Positions 34,813 to 45,426 of a stretch of 64,000 nucleotides of DNA are shown here, piece by piece. Positions within the stretch are counted from its first letter, which is position 1, and every line of letters begins with the position of its first letter. A program made the position numbers and the translations under genes. Source of the stretch: Paracamarosporium sp. OC-R06-R3 (lineage: Eukaryota; Ascomycota; Dothideomycetes; Pleosporales; Didymosphaeriaceae); assembly GCA_019828545.1 (NCBI GenBank), contig JACVRA010000202.1, positions 124,001 through 188,000 of the forward strand. The letters are read 5' to 3'. The notes under the pieces were generated by a model that saw nothing but the letters and a program-made list of their open reading frames with translations, was not told the DNA's origin and ran no database searches.

Positions 34813-37800
34813 ATGGCGGATCCGTTCGCTTCGGCTGCGGGTACCCACGTGCTACACCAATCTTTAAGCACTTGCAACAAGCTCCCGATCGATTTCCATG
34901 AGCCTTTAGCCAGTCCTTTCCTGCTAGATGAGAGATATGTGAAGTGGTCCGCAGGCTACAGACCATGGCAGCTTCACTGCTGGGGCGGTCCAGGGTGCGG
35001 CAAGGTAAAAACCATATACAGATACACTAGTCTCATCTAACAGTTCATAGTCGACCTTCGCAGCCCGCGTTGTGGAAGATCTGAAACAGCGTTACGCAAA
35101 TCAAGGAATTTACGTAGCGTACATTCACATTAAGGAACGTGTTTCCGATCACCATGCAGGACTTGTCGAGGACTTTTTGTTCTGTTTATACAAACAAATC
35201 TGCAATCGGCCAGCTTATGGTTACGAAAAAGCACGCCGAACTGGACTGGCGTGGTCAGAGAGACTAAAGCGCCTTCGGTCTGCACTCCACCAACAGCTTA
35301 AAGAGAACGAGCACAACTTTCTAGTCTTCGATGGCTATGATACCTTGGATGTGGATACCTGTTTGTTGATTGATCATGAGCTTCAGGACCAGGGTCTGTC
35401 CAACCTATCACTCTTGGTTACTCGGCGCAGCCCACCGTATCAGCGGCCCGAACATTTCACTATTGGCTGTGACAAATGTCGTCGGAGTAGACTCGATCTG
35501 TATTGGGAATGCCAAATTTGTGGTCATTCCGGTCCACAGTACTGCTGCGAATGCCAAGAGGCTGGCGAGCTTTGTACGAATCAAGACCACAAACTTGCGC
35601 TGTCAGAGCCTTATGATCGCATCGACTTAGATCTCAACAGAAGTAGTTTTGAAGAGTCCGAGTCTCCCATGATAGGATTTGTTGCGCGTGAGTTAGGAAT
35701 TCATTCCAGGCTCAACGCGCAGACTATCGAACATCTTGCATTGGGTATTTCAGAGAGAGTACGTGGTAACGTTAACCTCGCAAAGCTTCGGATCGACGAT
35801 ATTTTGAACGATAAAAGCCCGCTAGCTACTGGAACACTGAATGACCGGCTTCCACGCAGCGTCGTTGCCTTCTTCGACTCCGAAATTGATCAACTCTTAC
35901 AGCGCAACTTCGTGGATCGAGATCTTGGCTTGATGGCAATTGCCGCAGTTGCGGGAAGCGAAGACCCACGAGGATACGGCATGAACGTCGTCGATCTTGA
36001 AAAATCAATGCGCCAGGAAAGAAATGCGTCTCTTCACCTTTACCTTCACCCCACCAGAAGTCTTGAAGATATCATTGCTGCAGCAAATGGACTACTTGTT
36101 GTACAGCCTTACAATGAAGATGACATCTACGTAAAGTGCTTCAACCAAATGTTTAAATCTTATGTCAAGGAAGACTACAATGAAGCTTTGTACGAAGCGA
36201 AGCTGAAATTGTGTCTAGATAAGGAACCTGTTCGACCTGCGGAGACTGAAATGTGGGACTTGGCACCTAAAACCACCTCTCCACCCACAGTATCAGACAC
36301 CTTCGGTACTAAAGATTACGTGGACGCTAGGAGCTCTAGTCAGGATAGTGCCTACTACTCTCGGACTTCGACGATCAACACAACACAGAACAGTTTCCCT
36401 AGACAGCCTCATACGATGGAACCGAAGGGACTTTTCGAGGGCACCGAGACATTGCCAGTTCAAAGTATTGTTCTTGAGGAGCCAATCTATGCATCGACGG
36501 AAGCGGATTCTCCAATGGCGCTATGTGACTTTTGCCAACAACACATCTTGGAAGATAATAACTTCTTAGGTGATCACCACAAGTCAAGTGAAGCAATAAT
36601 GGAATCTATAGCTTCTAGATGTATGTTTTGCACCGATCTGTACCAGGATCTCTTTACTCCGAAACCCGAATCCTCTGATTCGCGCTCACTTGGGCTCCAA
36701 TGCTGCCTCTACCAGTGGACGATCCGAAGTACCGGTCGATCGCACAACGCTGATTCTTCTTTCACTATCGTCTTCACGCCTCAATCGGATAGTGAAAAAG
36801 TATTGAAGTTCAAATTGCCTACAAAGAAGTATCACATAATCTCCGAGAGCGACGTTCAAGTAGCAGACGAAGAGACCATAGCGCCATCTACAGATCCGAA
36901 CAAACCTGGTGGCGGTTCACAGATTCGAGAGTGGATGAAGATCTGCGCTGAAACTCATACAAACTGCAATAAGCATGAGGGGACATCCTTTGTCCCGACC
37001 CGCCTGGTCGACTTAGATATTGGAGACATTGACATGGTACGGGTCGTGAGCACCACGAGAGAAAACATCAACGGTCCTTACCTCACGCTCAGCCATTCCT
37101 GGGGTCCACCAACTTTCCTACAGCTCAAAAAGGAAAATGAGAGCAGGCTGATGGGTCCAGGTGTGAGGATTAGCGAGCTCACACCGAACTTCAAAGAAGC
37201 CATTTCTGTGGCGCGATTCATCGGGATCCGCTATATTTGGATTGATTCGCTGTGCATTATGGTACGTTCCGAAGCTCCCATCCTCATGGCTTCTAATGCT
37301 AACCTGGCGAAGCAAGGACCAGGAGGAGACTTCAAAACTGAAGGCCAGCTTATGCACAAAGTTTATCGTTACTCACATTGCAATATTGCTATTGCAGATT
37401 CAGAAAATTCACAAGGTGGCCTATTTCGAGATCGCAACCCAGCAAGTATTTTGCCTGCATGTATTGAAGCTGATGGAACTGGGAGGTTGGAGAGCGGTGT
37501 ATGGTCGGTTTTGAGAGACGACCTCTGGGATAAAGATCTCCTCGCCACCAAGATCTATTCCAGAGGTTGGGTTTTCCAAGGTGCGTATTGAGACAAAGCT
37601 TGAAAACTCTTAACTTTGCACTGCCTTGTGTAAGGCAGTGCCGAGCGTTGAACCTTATACCGCAGCTGTGTGTCCAGGAGATCTAGCCTTTTCTGACAAA
37701 CATAGAACGCATGCTTGCGCCACGCATTCTTCACTTCGCAGCCTCCCAGATCTTCTGGGATTGCAGCACACTTAGTGCTTGTGAAACTCTCCCCCATGGC

Positions 37801-38976
37801 CTTCCGCACGCGTTAGACGCCAACGCTTCCACAGACCGTCATTGGCGTGGTCGTATGCAACTCACGACATCAGCTAGCTCACCAGGGTATCAACATCCCC
37901 TTGTCGGCGCGAACGATGACTCTGTAGAAACCTTTTGGCGATCCGCGTTACTGAATTATACATCTTGCAACCTTACAAACCAGGGTGACAAGTCAGTCGC
38001 CATATGGAGTATAGCAAAGCTAGTGCGGGACGTTTTAAGTGAGAAGTACGGCGGGGGCTTATGGGAAAATCGACTGGAAGAGCAACTCGCATGGCATGTG
38101 CGCGACCTCGCGCCTCCAGATTTAGGCAGAATACCAGAGCTGCAGTACCGATATCCGAGCTGGTCCTGGGCATCAATGAAAGGACCTATTGTCGCGCATG
38201 GTCGCCTTCCAGGGGCTAGGCAATATGTTGTTACCGACCATATCGGAGAAGCTATAGCATTTGAAAGTCAATCTGAGGACGAGAACAAGGAGCCGGAGTT
38301 AGAGAGGGTCCCTATGCCTTTGTTGGGTTATATCGCACAAGGAATACTCTCACGGAAGTCAGGGTCATGTTCCCTTGGCCTCAAGTTACGCGGTAGAGAC
38401 CAGCTTGAATCGGCTGGTACCTTTGATGTGTTCCTCGATGAAGACCTTCCGACTTTATCAAAACATAATCCGACACCTTACCCCTTCATCATCCTCGCCG
38501 CAAGCGCTGCATCCACAAATGGAGGCCAACTCCATCAACAAACGCAGTACAAAAGGTCGAAAGGTTCCACTCGACCCTTTGCCCACCCAAACGTCAGTTC
38601 TGCTATCGTAGAAGCGAGCCCAGATGCCTCGGAGACCACGTACTCGGGTATCGCGCTTCTCATAATACCCATAAAGGCATACAAATCACGTCAAGATGCA
38701 GACTTCAAAACACTTCTTCGAGAAGTAATTGAACGGTCGCCCGATCGATCATGGCCAGACCCACCATATGGCCAAGGAAAATCTCTAGTGGATCGTACGT
38801 CCGATATGCGAATTCTTGTTTCCACACTAAACAGGGCCATGTTATATGTACAAGGAGAGGGAGGGCATGAAGACTCACTGTATAGGAGAATTGGAGCTAT
38901 CGAATTTCGCGATATGTCAGAGAGTGTTTGGCAAGCCATTACAAGAGATGGAAAAAGCAAGATATGGCTTGATTAA
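34813..38976 (+). CDS. NACHT-like NTPase with ZZ-like zinc finger and C-terminal HET domain
   Basis: Predicted NLR-like signalling protein. Exons are 34813-35004, 35051-37261, 37313-37580 and 37706-38976 (1313 aa); introns of 46, 51 and 125 bases keep frame. Walker A is CWGGPGCGKST (residues 56-66) and is split by intron 1 between Lys64 and Ser65. Walker B-like HNFLVFDGYDTLD is near 152-164 and a sensor-like LSLLVTRRS near 183-191. A zinc-binding segment with Cys 204/207/218/221/229/232/239 and His244 resembles the ZZ-like finger found after NACHT domains in fungal proteins. A Ser/Thr-rich linker (about 430-520) leads to a second Cys pair (CDFCQQH, CMFCTDLY). The HET domain starts near 738 (YLTLSHSWGPPTF) and continues IRYIWIDSLCIM, then YSRGWVFQER across intron 3. 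No WD40, ANK or TPR repeats follow. The order NACHT then HET is the reverse of HET-E/HET-D proteins. Role in incompatibility or immunity is inferred. Confidence 0.88.
37619..37640 (+). repeat. Perfect 9-bp hairpin inside intron 3 of the NACHT-HET gene
   Basis: CACTGCCTT at 37619-37627 and AAGGCAGTG at 37632-37640 are perfect inverted copies around the loop GTGT. They lie in the longest intron of the gene (37581-37705) and could fold in the pre-mRNA, bringing the splice sites closer. Confidence 0.6.
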
Positions 38977-39111
38977 GAGAGACAAACTGCATTCGCCATC
39001 GCCCTACGCTGTACCTCTAGCAACTGACATTATTTCAGCACTATTTTGAAATGCCGAATCAATCTCATCATCAACAAACCATTTCACTACCCATGTCGTT
39101 GCACACTACAA

Positions 39112-40133
39112 TCATTCCAATTTCTCTAAACCCGCGCCTTCGCTTAAAATTCGATCCTACACCCAAAATGTCATTGAAACGATAATTCGAAGTAAGCATA
39201 CGACATACCTGCAAGCTCGTCGGCAATATTTGCCCAACTTTTGTCTTCCACGAATTACTCCCATGCCAGACTTTGCCAGTCTTACCGGCGAGTACATCGT
39301 TTACGACTGCTTCAGCGTAAGGTTCAGGCTCCGACCTCACAATGGAATCTGAATGCGCCATGGTTTCTAGCTCTTGCTGGATAGGAGTGTAAATTGAATC
39401 TGGGGGAAGTTGACATGGAGGGAGCTTGTCGTGCAGAGCGGTGTTGATAGATCCGGTCACCACAGTGAGGACATTCACAGAAAAGGGTGCCAGTTCTACG
39501 CGTAGAATGTCGCTGAGGGAGTGGATCGCGGCCTTGCTAGAGCTGTAGACGCCTGATCGCATTAGTCCTTTCCCGGAAAGCATATGAACACATGTAACCG
39601 CATACCTATATACGGCTGGCTGAAGTACCCAACTATCGAACCGATGTTGATCACACTCCCCTTCGACGCGACCAACAAAGGGATGAAAGCTTGGACGGTC
39701 CGCAATTGGCCTATCAAAGTCAGTGTCAGAGACTATCTATGACGAAACCTTGCCCTTTCGTGCAATGTACATTCTGTGACCACGAGGATACGCTAGTTTT
39801 TAACGTACCCCAGAAGTTCACATCGAAGAGTCTCTTGCTTTCTTCGATGTCGGCATCTATAAGCGGCATGAAGTACCCTCGACCAGCGTTGTTGACTAGA
39901 TAGTCGAGCGTACCGGTCTTGGCCTTCACGGCTTGGACAGCGGCTGCTACTGAAGCTGGATCGGTGACGTCTAACGGTAGAAGATGAACGTTCGAATATG
40001 CTTCGAGTTTGGTGATGTTGGAGGTTGATCTAGCTGTAGCGAAGACAGTAAGACCTCGTTTAGCGAAACTTCGAGCGAGAGCATGGCCGATACCACCATC
40101 GCTGCATCCAGTTATCAAAACCGATTTGGGCAT
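39112..40133 (-). CDS. Short-chain dehydrogenase/reductase (AYR1-like)
   Basis: NAD(P)-dependent classical SDR, most like fungal 1-acyl-dihydroxyacetone-phosphate reductase (Ayr1) relatives. Exons are 39809-40133, 39606-39710, 39209-39552 and 39112-39156 (272 aa); introns of 98, 53 and 52 bases keep frame. The Rossmann motif is TGCSDGGIG (residues 8-16), followed by LDVTDPASV and NNAG (LDYLVNNAGRG). The catalytic Ser is in INIGSIVG and the Tyr-Lys pair in VYSSSKAAIHSL; the latter only appears after splicing. I removed a last intron (39157-39208) because it gives the usual ending LQDRILSEGAGLEKLE. Without it the frame runs on to 39071 with an unlikely tail. A TATA box lies about 65 bases upstream. 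It is divergent from the bZIP gene, 272 bases apart. Substrate cannot be stated; many homologues are annotated only as oxidoreductases. Confidence 0.9.
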
Positions 40134-40196
40134 TGTTCATGTATAGGCTGAGAAAGCTGCACTGATTTGATCAGTGGTTCGGAAGCGGCGTGTCTG

Positions 40197-40203
40197 CTTT
40201 ATA
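40197..40203 (-). promoter_or_regulatory. TATA box of the SDR gene
   Basis: TATAAAG on the minus strand, 64 bases upstream of the SDR start at 40133, in the 272-base region shared with the divergent bZIP gene. Confidence 0.5.
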
Positions 40204-40405
40204 TGTGAGCATTTAGTAATGCATGACTGTTCTCATTCTACGGTACTACCGGACGGAACAACCTACTAGGTCCATTGTTACGACTATTTACACGCGGCTT
40301 CAAGTTAAGAGAGCACCGTAAGGGTTGTGCCCATCATTCAAATGGCTAGATGTAAGACTGGGGAACGAAGCTTACTGTGACAGGATTAGCGTGTCATCAA
40401 GACGC

Positions 40406-41455
40406 ATGATGGGTGGGGCCAAATCCGCATCAAGGGGTTCCACTCAGGAATCGCAATCCGTGGTCAAGCGACAAGTTTCTACGCCGCCCCCGATCAGACC
40501 AACACTGCTCGATGAAAGCTGCTCCAGAGTCGAAATAGTACCCAAGCAACGCCCTGGTCTTGCTATGCAAAAAATGAAGATGTCTTTGGAGCTGAACGAG
40601 TTTGACGACTGGACTGGAAGCCGAGACCCAAAACTACGCCGCCGTATCCAAAATCGCCTAAATCAAAGAGCTGCCCGTAAAAGGAAACATCCGGAGAAAT
40701 TGACACCTCTACAAGCTCGTCTACAAGACATCACTGAAGGGCATCAAACTCTCCACGTCACTGCACCTCGACCTTCCGAAAGTCAATCCGTGCATACACC
40801 TTCAAACGATACATCCCAGATCAAGACATATTGTTGGCCGGGAACACCACACCTACAGAGCACAAGGATCGCGCGAACGTACATTGAGCTCTTCCCACTG
40901 TCCGGTGATCATTTGATCACGCTCATGCAGCACAACATATATCGCGCGTTTCTGACCAATATGTTGCTGCTGAATCTGCCGAACATGTTTGGATGCGACG
41001 TCAACGTAGGTCATTGTGCGCTCATATGTCCTCTTCCTCTGCCTTCTGCGCTACCACCGGCTCTAGCTCCGACACTGCTACAGCAGCGTGTGCCACACGA
41101 ACCCTGGATGGATTTGTTTCCTCTGCCGGCTCTGCGTGACAAGTTGATCAAAGGGGAAGATTCTTTCGACTCATGCGAATTGTGTTTCGATATTTTGGGG
41201 GCTCTAGTAGAGAAGAATCTACCCTACGTACGTGACCGCGGGTTATCGACTGCGGACAATAGCTACGAAGCGCATGAGAAAGGCTTAGTTATCTGGGGGG
41301 ATCCATGGCTAATAAATTCCTGGGAAGTCTCGGAGGGCTTCTGGGTCAAATGGGGATGGCTGTTTCGAGGTTGCGGCGAGGATATCCTGTTGTCGACGAA
41401 CCGATGGAGGGCGGTAAGAGGAGAGCACGCATTGACGTGGGAGCAGACTCGATGA
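40406..41455 (+). CDS. bZIP transcription factor with DUF3425-like C-terminal region
   Basis: Intronless frame of 349 aa from the ATG at 40406 (MMGGAKSASRG; a second ATG follows directly). The basic region is RRRIQNRLNQRAARKRK (about residues 78-94), with the N-x2-x-A-A-x-x-x-R-like contacts of fungal bZIPs, here read as NRLNQRAARKR. A leucine zipper after it is weak (PEKLTPLQARLQDITEG), as in the Pezizomycotina group that pairs a bZIP with a long C-terminal domain (DUF3425). That domain appears from about residue 180: HLITLMQHNIYRAFLTNMLLL, then PWMDLFPLPALRDKLI, and ends WGDPWLINSWEVSEGFWVKWGWLFRGC. Members of this group often sit by, and control, metabolic or stress genes. The adjacent SDR could be a target, but that is a guess from position. 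Confidence 0.88.
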   Translation: MMGGAKSASRGSTQESQSVVKRQVSTPPPIRPTLLDESCSRVEIVPKQRPGLAMQKMKMSLELNEFDDWTGSRDPKLRRRIQNRLNQRAARKRKHPEKLTPLQARLQDITEGHQTLHVTAPRPSESQSVHTPSNDTSQIKTYCWPGTPHLQSTRIARTYIELFPLSGDHLITLMQHNIYRAFLTNMLLLNLPNMFGCDVNVGHCALICPLPLPSALPPALAPTLLQQRVPHEPWMDLFPLPALRDKLIKGEDSFDSCELCFDILGALVEKNLPYVRDRGLSTADNSYEAHEKGLVIWGDPWLINSWEVSEGFWVKWGWLFRGCGEDILLSTNRWRAVRGEHALTWEQTR

Positions 41456-42436
41456 GATCGAAAGACAATGCTAGACATAGGGCGACATGCCGTGCGTCAA
41501 CGTGTAAGCTAGTGGTCCGCGCCTAGCTCAAGTTCAAGTCCGTCCGGCTTGACCCACATCGTGGCGCGTCGGCCTGCTTAGACGCAAAAAACCCCTACCC
41601 CAATAGTGTCTTCATACCAGCTTGAGAAAACGATTCAAGATACGAGCAAAGATGTCTGACGATTTTATGATCACACCCAGGTATCGAACTCTTCTCCTGC
41701 GTGGCCATTGCGTTTGCTGCCTCAAGTTGCGCCTCAACTTATGCATACCCAACATGAAGTAAGGTTGAGACAATGGTTTGTAATTTTGGCCTTCGAGAGA
41801 ACCTTACGTCCTCGGACTACGGTACACAAAAGAGCAGCACCACGTGCCCGAATTTCCCATCGCTCATTGCGACCTTGGGAAGTCGCATCTTCTCTTCCCC
41901 TGCATTTGCTGCCAAGTGACGCATTTGTCAGTGGCCCGACCGGCACCTGCCGTCGCCCGTTGAACTATCGCTTACAGGATTGTTCTCACTACCCTGAAAG
42001 CTGCACAACAAGCATTCATTTCAATAGTCTTGTTGGTGCTGCCACTTCGATGAACGCTCATTACGCGCTCTTTCGAAACTGTTTGTCCGGCCCTTGGCCC
42101 AAGAACATCTGTCGCATGACAAGATCCAAAGGATCAAAAGGCATCACTTAGACCCGATGCCTTACTGTTTTGGGCTGTGGTTGAGTAGCGCATAAGGGCG
42201 CAGCGACCTCACCCCGGTCATTTACCCGCAGGGCGAAATCTCGAAGTTCGAACCTATACCAATGCACAGGCTCCGCCCCTTGACCCATGCATGTAACAAT
42301 GGATCGGGTCCGAGCGATGACAGCGGAACGGGTGAGCAAGAACTTTAAGAGCTCGACTTTCCTTCGTACGAGAAGACCTGGTTTCCGCTCCACCCTCTAC
42401 CCGCTCCCTCGAACGCTATCTCTATAGTCGCATCCA
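41456..42436. other. Gap upstream of the membrane protein gene
   Basis: 980 bases. A plus-strand frame at 41708-42151 overlaps an open minus-strand frame and has no motif. The last 300 bases should hold the promoter of the 42437 gene. Nothing else identified. Confidence 0.4.
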
Positions 42437-43478
42437 ATGTTTTTGGTTGTGCGCCTGCTGCAGGCAGCCGTCTTTCTCGTTTATTGCGCGGTGTTCGTCA
42501 CTGCAACCTGTTACGCGCCGGACGGAGGTGAAATAACATCAAGCGAGACTGCACCTTGCTCGAGCGATCCAAATGACCCTTTGAGTCATGTGTGCTGCAA
42601 CGTGAATCGGCCGAAAGCCCCCGGCACTTCGACAAATGCATCGGAAGTACGGGACACATGCCTTCCAAACGGACTCTGTCAGAACCTTTCACTCCTCAAG
42701 GACGGGTCGCAATATTTGCAATGGGGCAGGGACTTCTGCACCAACCGCGACTGGAGCACTGGAGAGTGTTTGGATGTGTGCACCAACACGGCAAAAGATG
42801 TAAGTATTGCCAGCGATGTCTGCCAGCCATGAAGCTTACAATATTCAGCGAGTGGGTTTCAAGCGTGTGATTCCCTGCTCAGGCAAAAACACCTCAATAA
42901 CGTGGTGTTGTGGCGATAGTGACGATTGCTGCACATCAACCGATCAAACAGACCTTTTTTCGCTATCTCCAACGTTCACAATAAATGCCGTATCTTCGAC
43001 ATCGTCCGCTTCTTCGAGCGCTTCTACAACGGCGCAAACCACCTCCACCATTTCAAGCCAGGACCAGGCTCCCACGTCAGCAACCGCCGCAACTTCACCC
43101 AGCGGGACCGCAAGTGCATCGGCAGCAACAGTAGAAGCTACAGGGCTTTCGACAGGAGCCAAAGCAGGAATAGCCATCGGTGCAGTATTGGGAGCCGTTC
43201 TGCTCGTTGCACTTGGAATCTGGATATCAAAAGTAATGGCATGGCGCAGGGATGCTCATGCCGCGCAGGCACAAAATAACCAAGGGTATTACACACCTGG
43301 ATCGGATGTAGAAGGATTGTACGGTCAGAACGCTCAGAAATATGCATACTATGCGGAAGCGGATGCATCGACTCCTCCGGTAGAAGTCTTGTCAACTCCG
43401 GACCCGGTAGAAGTGCCTGACACACAAGTCAACGTTCGACATAGTAGACTAGGTGGTTTCTTTAGTCCGAAGCGATAG
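42437..43478 (+). CDS. Single-pass membrane protein with Cys-rich ectodomain and Ser/Thr stalk
   Basis: Exons 42437-42799 and 42849-43478 (330 aa); the 49-base intron is phase 0. A signal peptide (FLVVRLLQAAVFLVYCAVFVTA) is followed by a Cys-rich ectodomain with about 14 Cys up to residue 155 (CYAPDG, HVCCNVN, TCLPNGLCQNL, DFCTNRDW, CLDVCTN, TWCCGDSDDCC). A Ser/Thr/Ala-rich stalk (about 175-230), probably O-mannosylated, leads to one transmembrane helix (AGIAIGAVLGAVLLVALGIWI). The cytosolic tail of about 85 residues has several Tyr and acidic residues and ends KR. The layout recalls wall-stress sensors and the fungal group of 'mid2-like' or putative membrane receptors, but the Cys pattern is not WSC. 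It is a common but uncharacterised Pezizomycotina family. Function is not known to me. Confidence 0.85.
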
Positions 43479-44253
43479 TATTATGTGTTATAGCTGCATA
43501 GACATAATTCATAGATGTCACAGCAATTAGACTATGCTCAAGTGGCTCTATTCATTGCCTAGTCGAGGACGTCATGAAAGACAAAGTCAACGCGATTAGC
43601 CGCCCAGTTCTCGGATCTCGAAGCGTTGGATGCTATTGAGATATGTATAAACGTATTACGATTTCAGCACCAACCATTTTCCCGATTAGAGTATAACGAA
43701 GTCCCAACGGGCAAATTACGGTCTGATGGATGAGGCAGTGTTCAGAGGATCTCTAGTCAGCCGGCGCGCTTGGCCGGGCGTACTTCTTACATGTTACACT
43801 TTGACGAAGATTTGTGGGGGCCATAATGAGGTTGGGGCGAAAACAGAGCCAGAACAAGGCCTTGGGCATGGCAGGTGCTACACTTATGAATGCCGTAATA
43901 CAAGTCGATATAAACATTATACCAGCTACAGGAATACTAGAGACCCATTTCAAACTTCCAGCTGTGTATACATTTCGATTGCAACGTGGCTTTGAGAGTA
44001 ATCCCGGCGACTGTGCCTCAGATTCAATCCTGCGAAACAACAAGGCCTTTGCAAGAATCCCACTCTAAGCTAGCTGGTGACTTTGAATGTTTTGAATCTG
44101 TGATGGAGAAGTGTATCAGAGGTAAACATAATTCATTATCATTATCTGCAACCAGCACCAGGCATTCACGTCATGGAGAGCCTGAGCTAGTCATCGCGGT
44201 ATCACGCACGCGCGAAACGCCTAATCGCAGAAAACCGCCCAGCATTAAGAGCA
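43479..44253. other. Convergent gap
   Basis: 775 bases between the 3' ends of the membrane protein gene and the GH76 gene. Only short overlapping frames occur. I see no feature beyond presumed 3' UTRs. Confidence 0.4.
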
Positions 44254-45426
44254 TCAAGCTTCCCACAATATCCTGCCGGCGACACTCCGCTTTAATGTTC
44301 TCCGCACTGCACTCTTGCTCGCGCCGATCATACCATATACTGCTGCCACTCCCCCGTTCGCCCTAATAGCCGCATCGACGGTTTCCAACGCGACAAATTG
44401 CTCCATCGGGCCCAAGGAAGGATTCCAGCTGCTTTGTACCTGCGCAGAGATACCACTCAGCAGCCCAGCAATCGGGTCTTTCAATTCCGGCAGCACCACA
44501 GCCGTGGCACCCAGCCATCGCGCCAGGATGCCCTTGAAGCTGACTTGATCCGTGTTGCACGACTCATCGCCCTCACAGATAGACTCGAAGAGCGCATTGT
44601 CCCGTACAAAGTTGCGCTCCGCAGCGTTGAGAAGACCTTTCGTCCGGTCAACCCATTTTGCGTCCGAAGTCTGCGATGCCATGACTGCTGCGCCATAAAG
44701 GAAGACCCCAGCGTTATAACTCCACTGATTATGATTAACATCCACACATCCCTTTGCATCGTCGGTGCCGTCATAGACATTGAAGTCGCCGTCGATCAAG
44801 CCTACTCCAGCCACCCAGTCGTATGCCTTCTCCGCCCATGACAATGCGTCTGCGTCGCCGGTGAGCTTTGCTAGGCGGGCGGCAAGCTGGAAGAATAACC
44901 CGTTTGCGATGCTGGACTTGTAGTCGTAACCAGGGTCTCCAACGTTGATCTTGAACTTCATGCCACCTCCGCAAGTTGTCGTATCCCATCGTGCCTTTTG
45001 CTCGTTGAACACGTTCTGCGCCATCGATAGGAATGTGGGTGAGCCTGCTGGGACGGGGACGCCGTTTTCTGCTGCTGTGAGCGCAGAGAGTGCCCACCAT
45101 GCCTGATCGTCATTGCCCATTGCATCTGGCATCATGAAGTCGTTCGCGGCTGTTGCTTGGTTGAACAAAGTGTTCTTCGAGAGGTCTTCATATTGCTTGT
45201 CGCCGGTAACGAAGCCGTATGTAAGGAGGGCGTTGGTAACGATGCCGGACTGCCACCAGTAGAATGGTTGTTGTACGAGAACGAGGCTCGGATTGGGGAA
45301 GGTAATTTTCATTGATTGTGCGATTTGTGCGGCGGTCGTGATGAGGGATGCTGTGGCGGGTCCGTCTTGCGCGTACACGAAGGAGTAAGCCGTCGTTACT
45401 GCTGCGATACATGCTGAGCAACGCAT
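44254..45426 (-). CDS. GH76 endo-1,6-alpha-mannosidase (DFG5/DCW1 family)
   Basis: Intronless 390 aa frame with the ATG at 45426 and a signal peptide ending near YSFVYAQ. Family GH76 enzymes cut alpha-1,6-mannan backbones; the DFG5/DCW1 branch transfers GPI proteins to wall glucan. Motifs: QPFYWWQSGIVTNALLTYG (residues 53-71), FMMPDAMGNDDQAWWALSAL with the paired catalytic Asp106/Asp107, TCGGGMKFKINVGDPGYDYKS, and NVYDGTDDAKGCVDVNHNQWSYNAGVFLYG. The C-terminal end (LKRSVAGRILWEA) is not clearly hydrophobic enough for a GPI signal, so the enzyme may be freely secreted or wall-bound. Length is a little short of the usual 440-460 aa because there is no Ser-rich GPI tail. The family call is firm; wall-building versus mannan-degrading role is not settled. 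Confidence 0.93.
   Translation of the reverse strand: MRCSACIAAVTTAYSFVYAQDGPATASLITTAAQIAQSMKITFPNPSLVLVQQPFYWWQSGIVTNALLTYGFVTGDKQYEDLSKNTLFNQATAANDFMMPDAMGNDDQAWWALSALTAAENGVPVPAGSPTFLSMAQNVFNEQKARWDTTTCGGGMKFKINVGDPGYDYKSSIANGLFFQLAARLAKLTGDADALSWAEKAYDWVAGVGLIDGDFNVYDGTDDAKGCVDVNHNQWSYNAGVFLYGAAVMASQTSDAKWVDRTKGLLNAAERNFVRDNALFESICEGDESCNTDQVSFKGILARWLGATAVVLPELKDPIAGLLSGISAQVQSSWNPSLGPMEQFVALETVDAAIRANGGVAAVYGMIGASKSAVRRTLKRSVAGRILWEA

Noticed and set aside
39071..39111. SDR reading frame continuing to 39071
   Set aside because: Needs intron 39157-39208 to be retained; removing it gives the family's usual C-terminus and an earlier stop.
41708..42151. Frame of 147 codons upstream of the membrane protein gene
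   Set aside because: No motif, and an open frame on the opposite strand; likely chance.
42220..42270. Sequence resembling a tRNA B box (GTTCGAACC)
   Set aside because: No A box at the right distance and no cloverleaf could be drawn.
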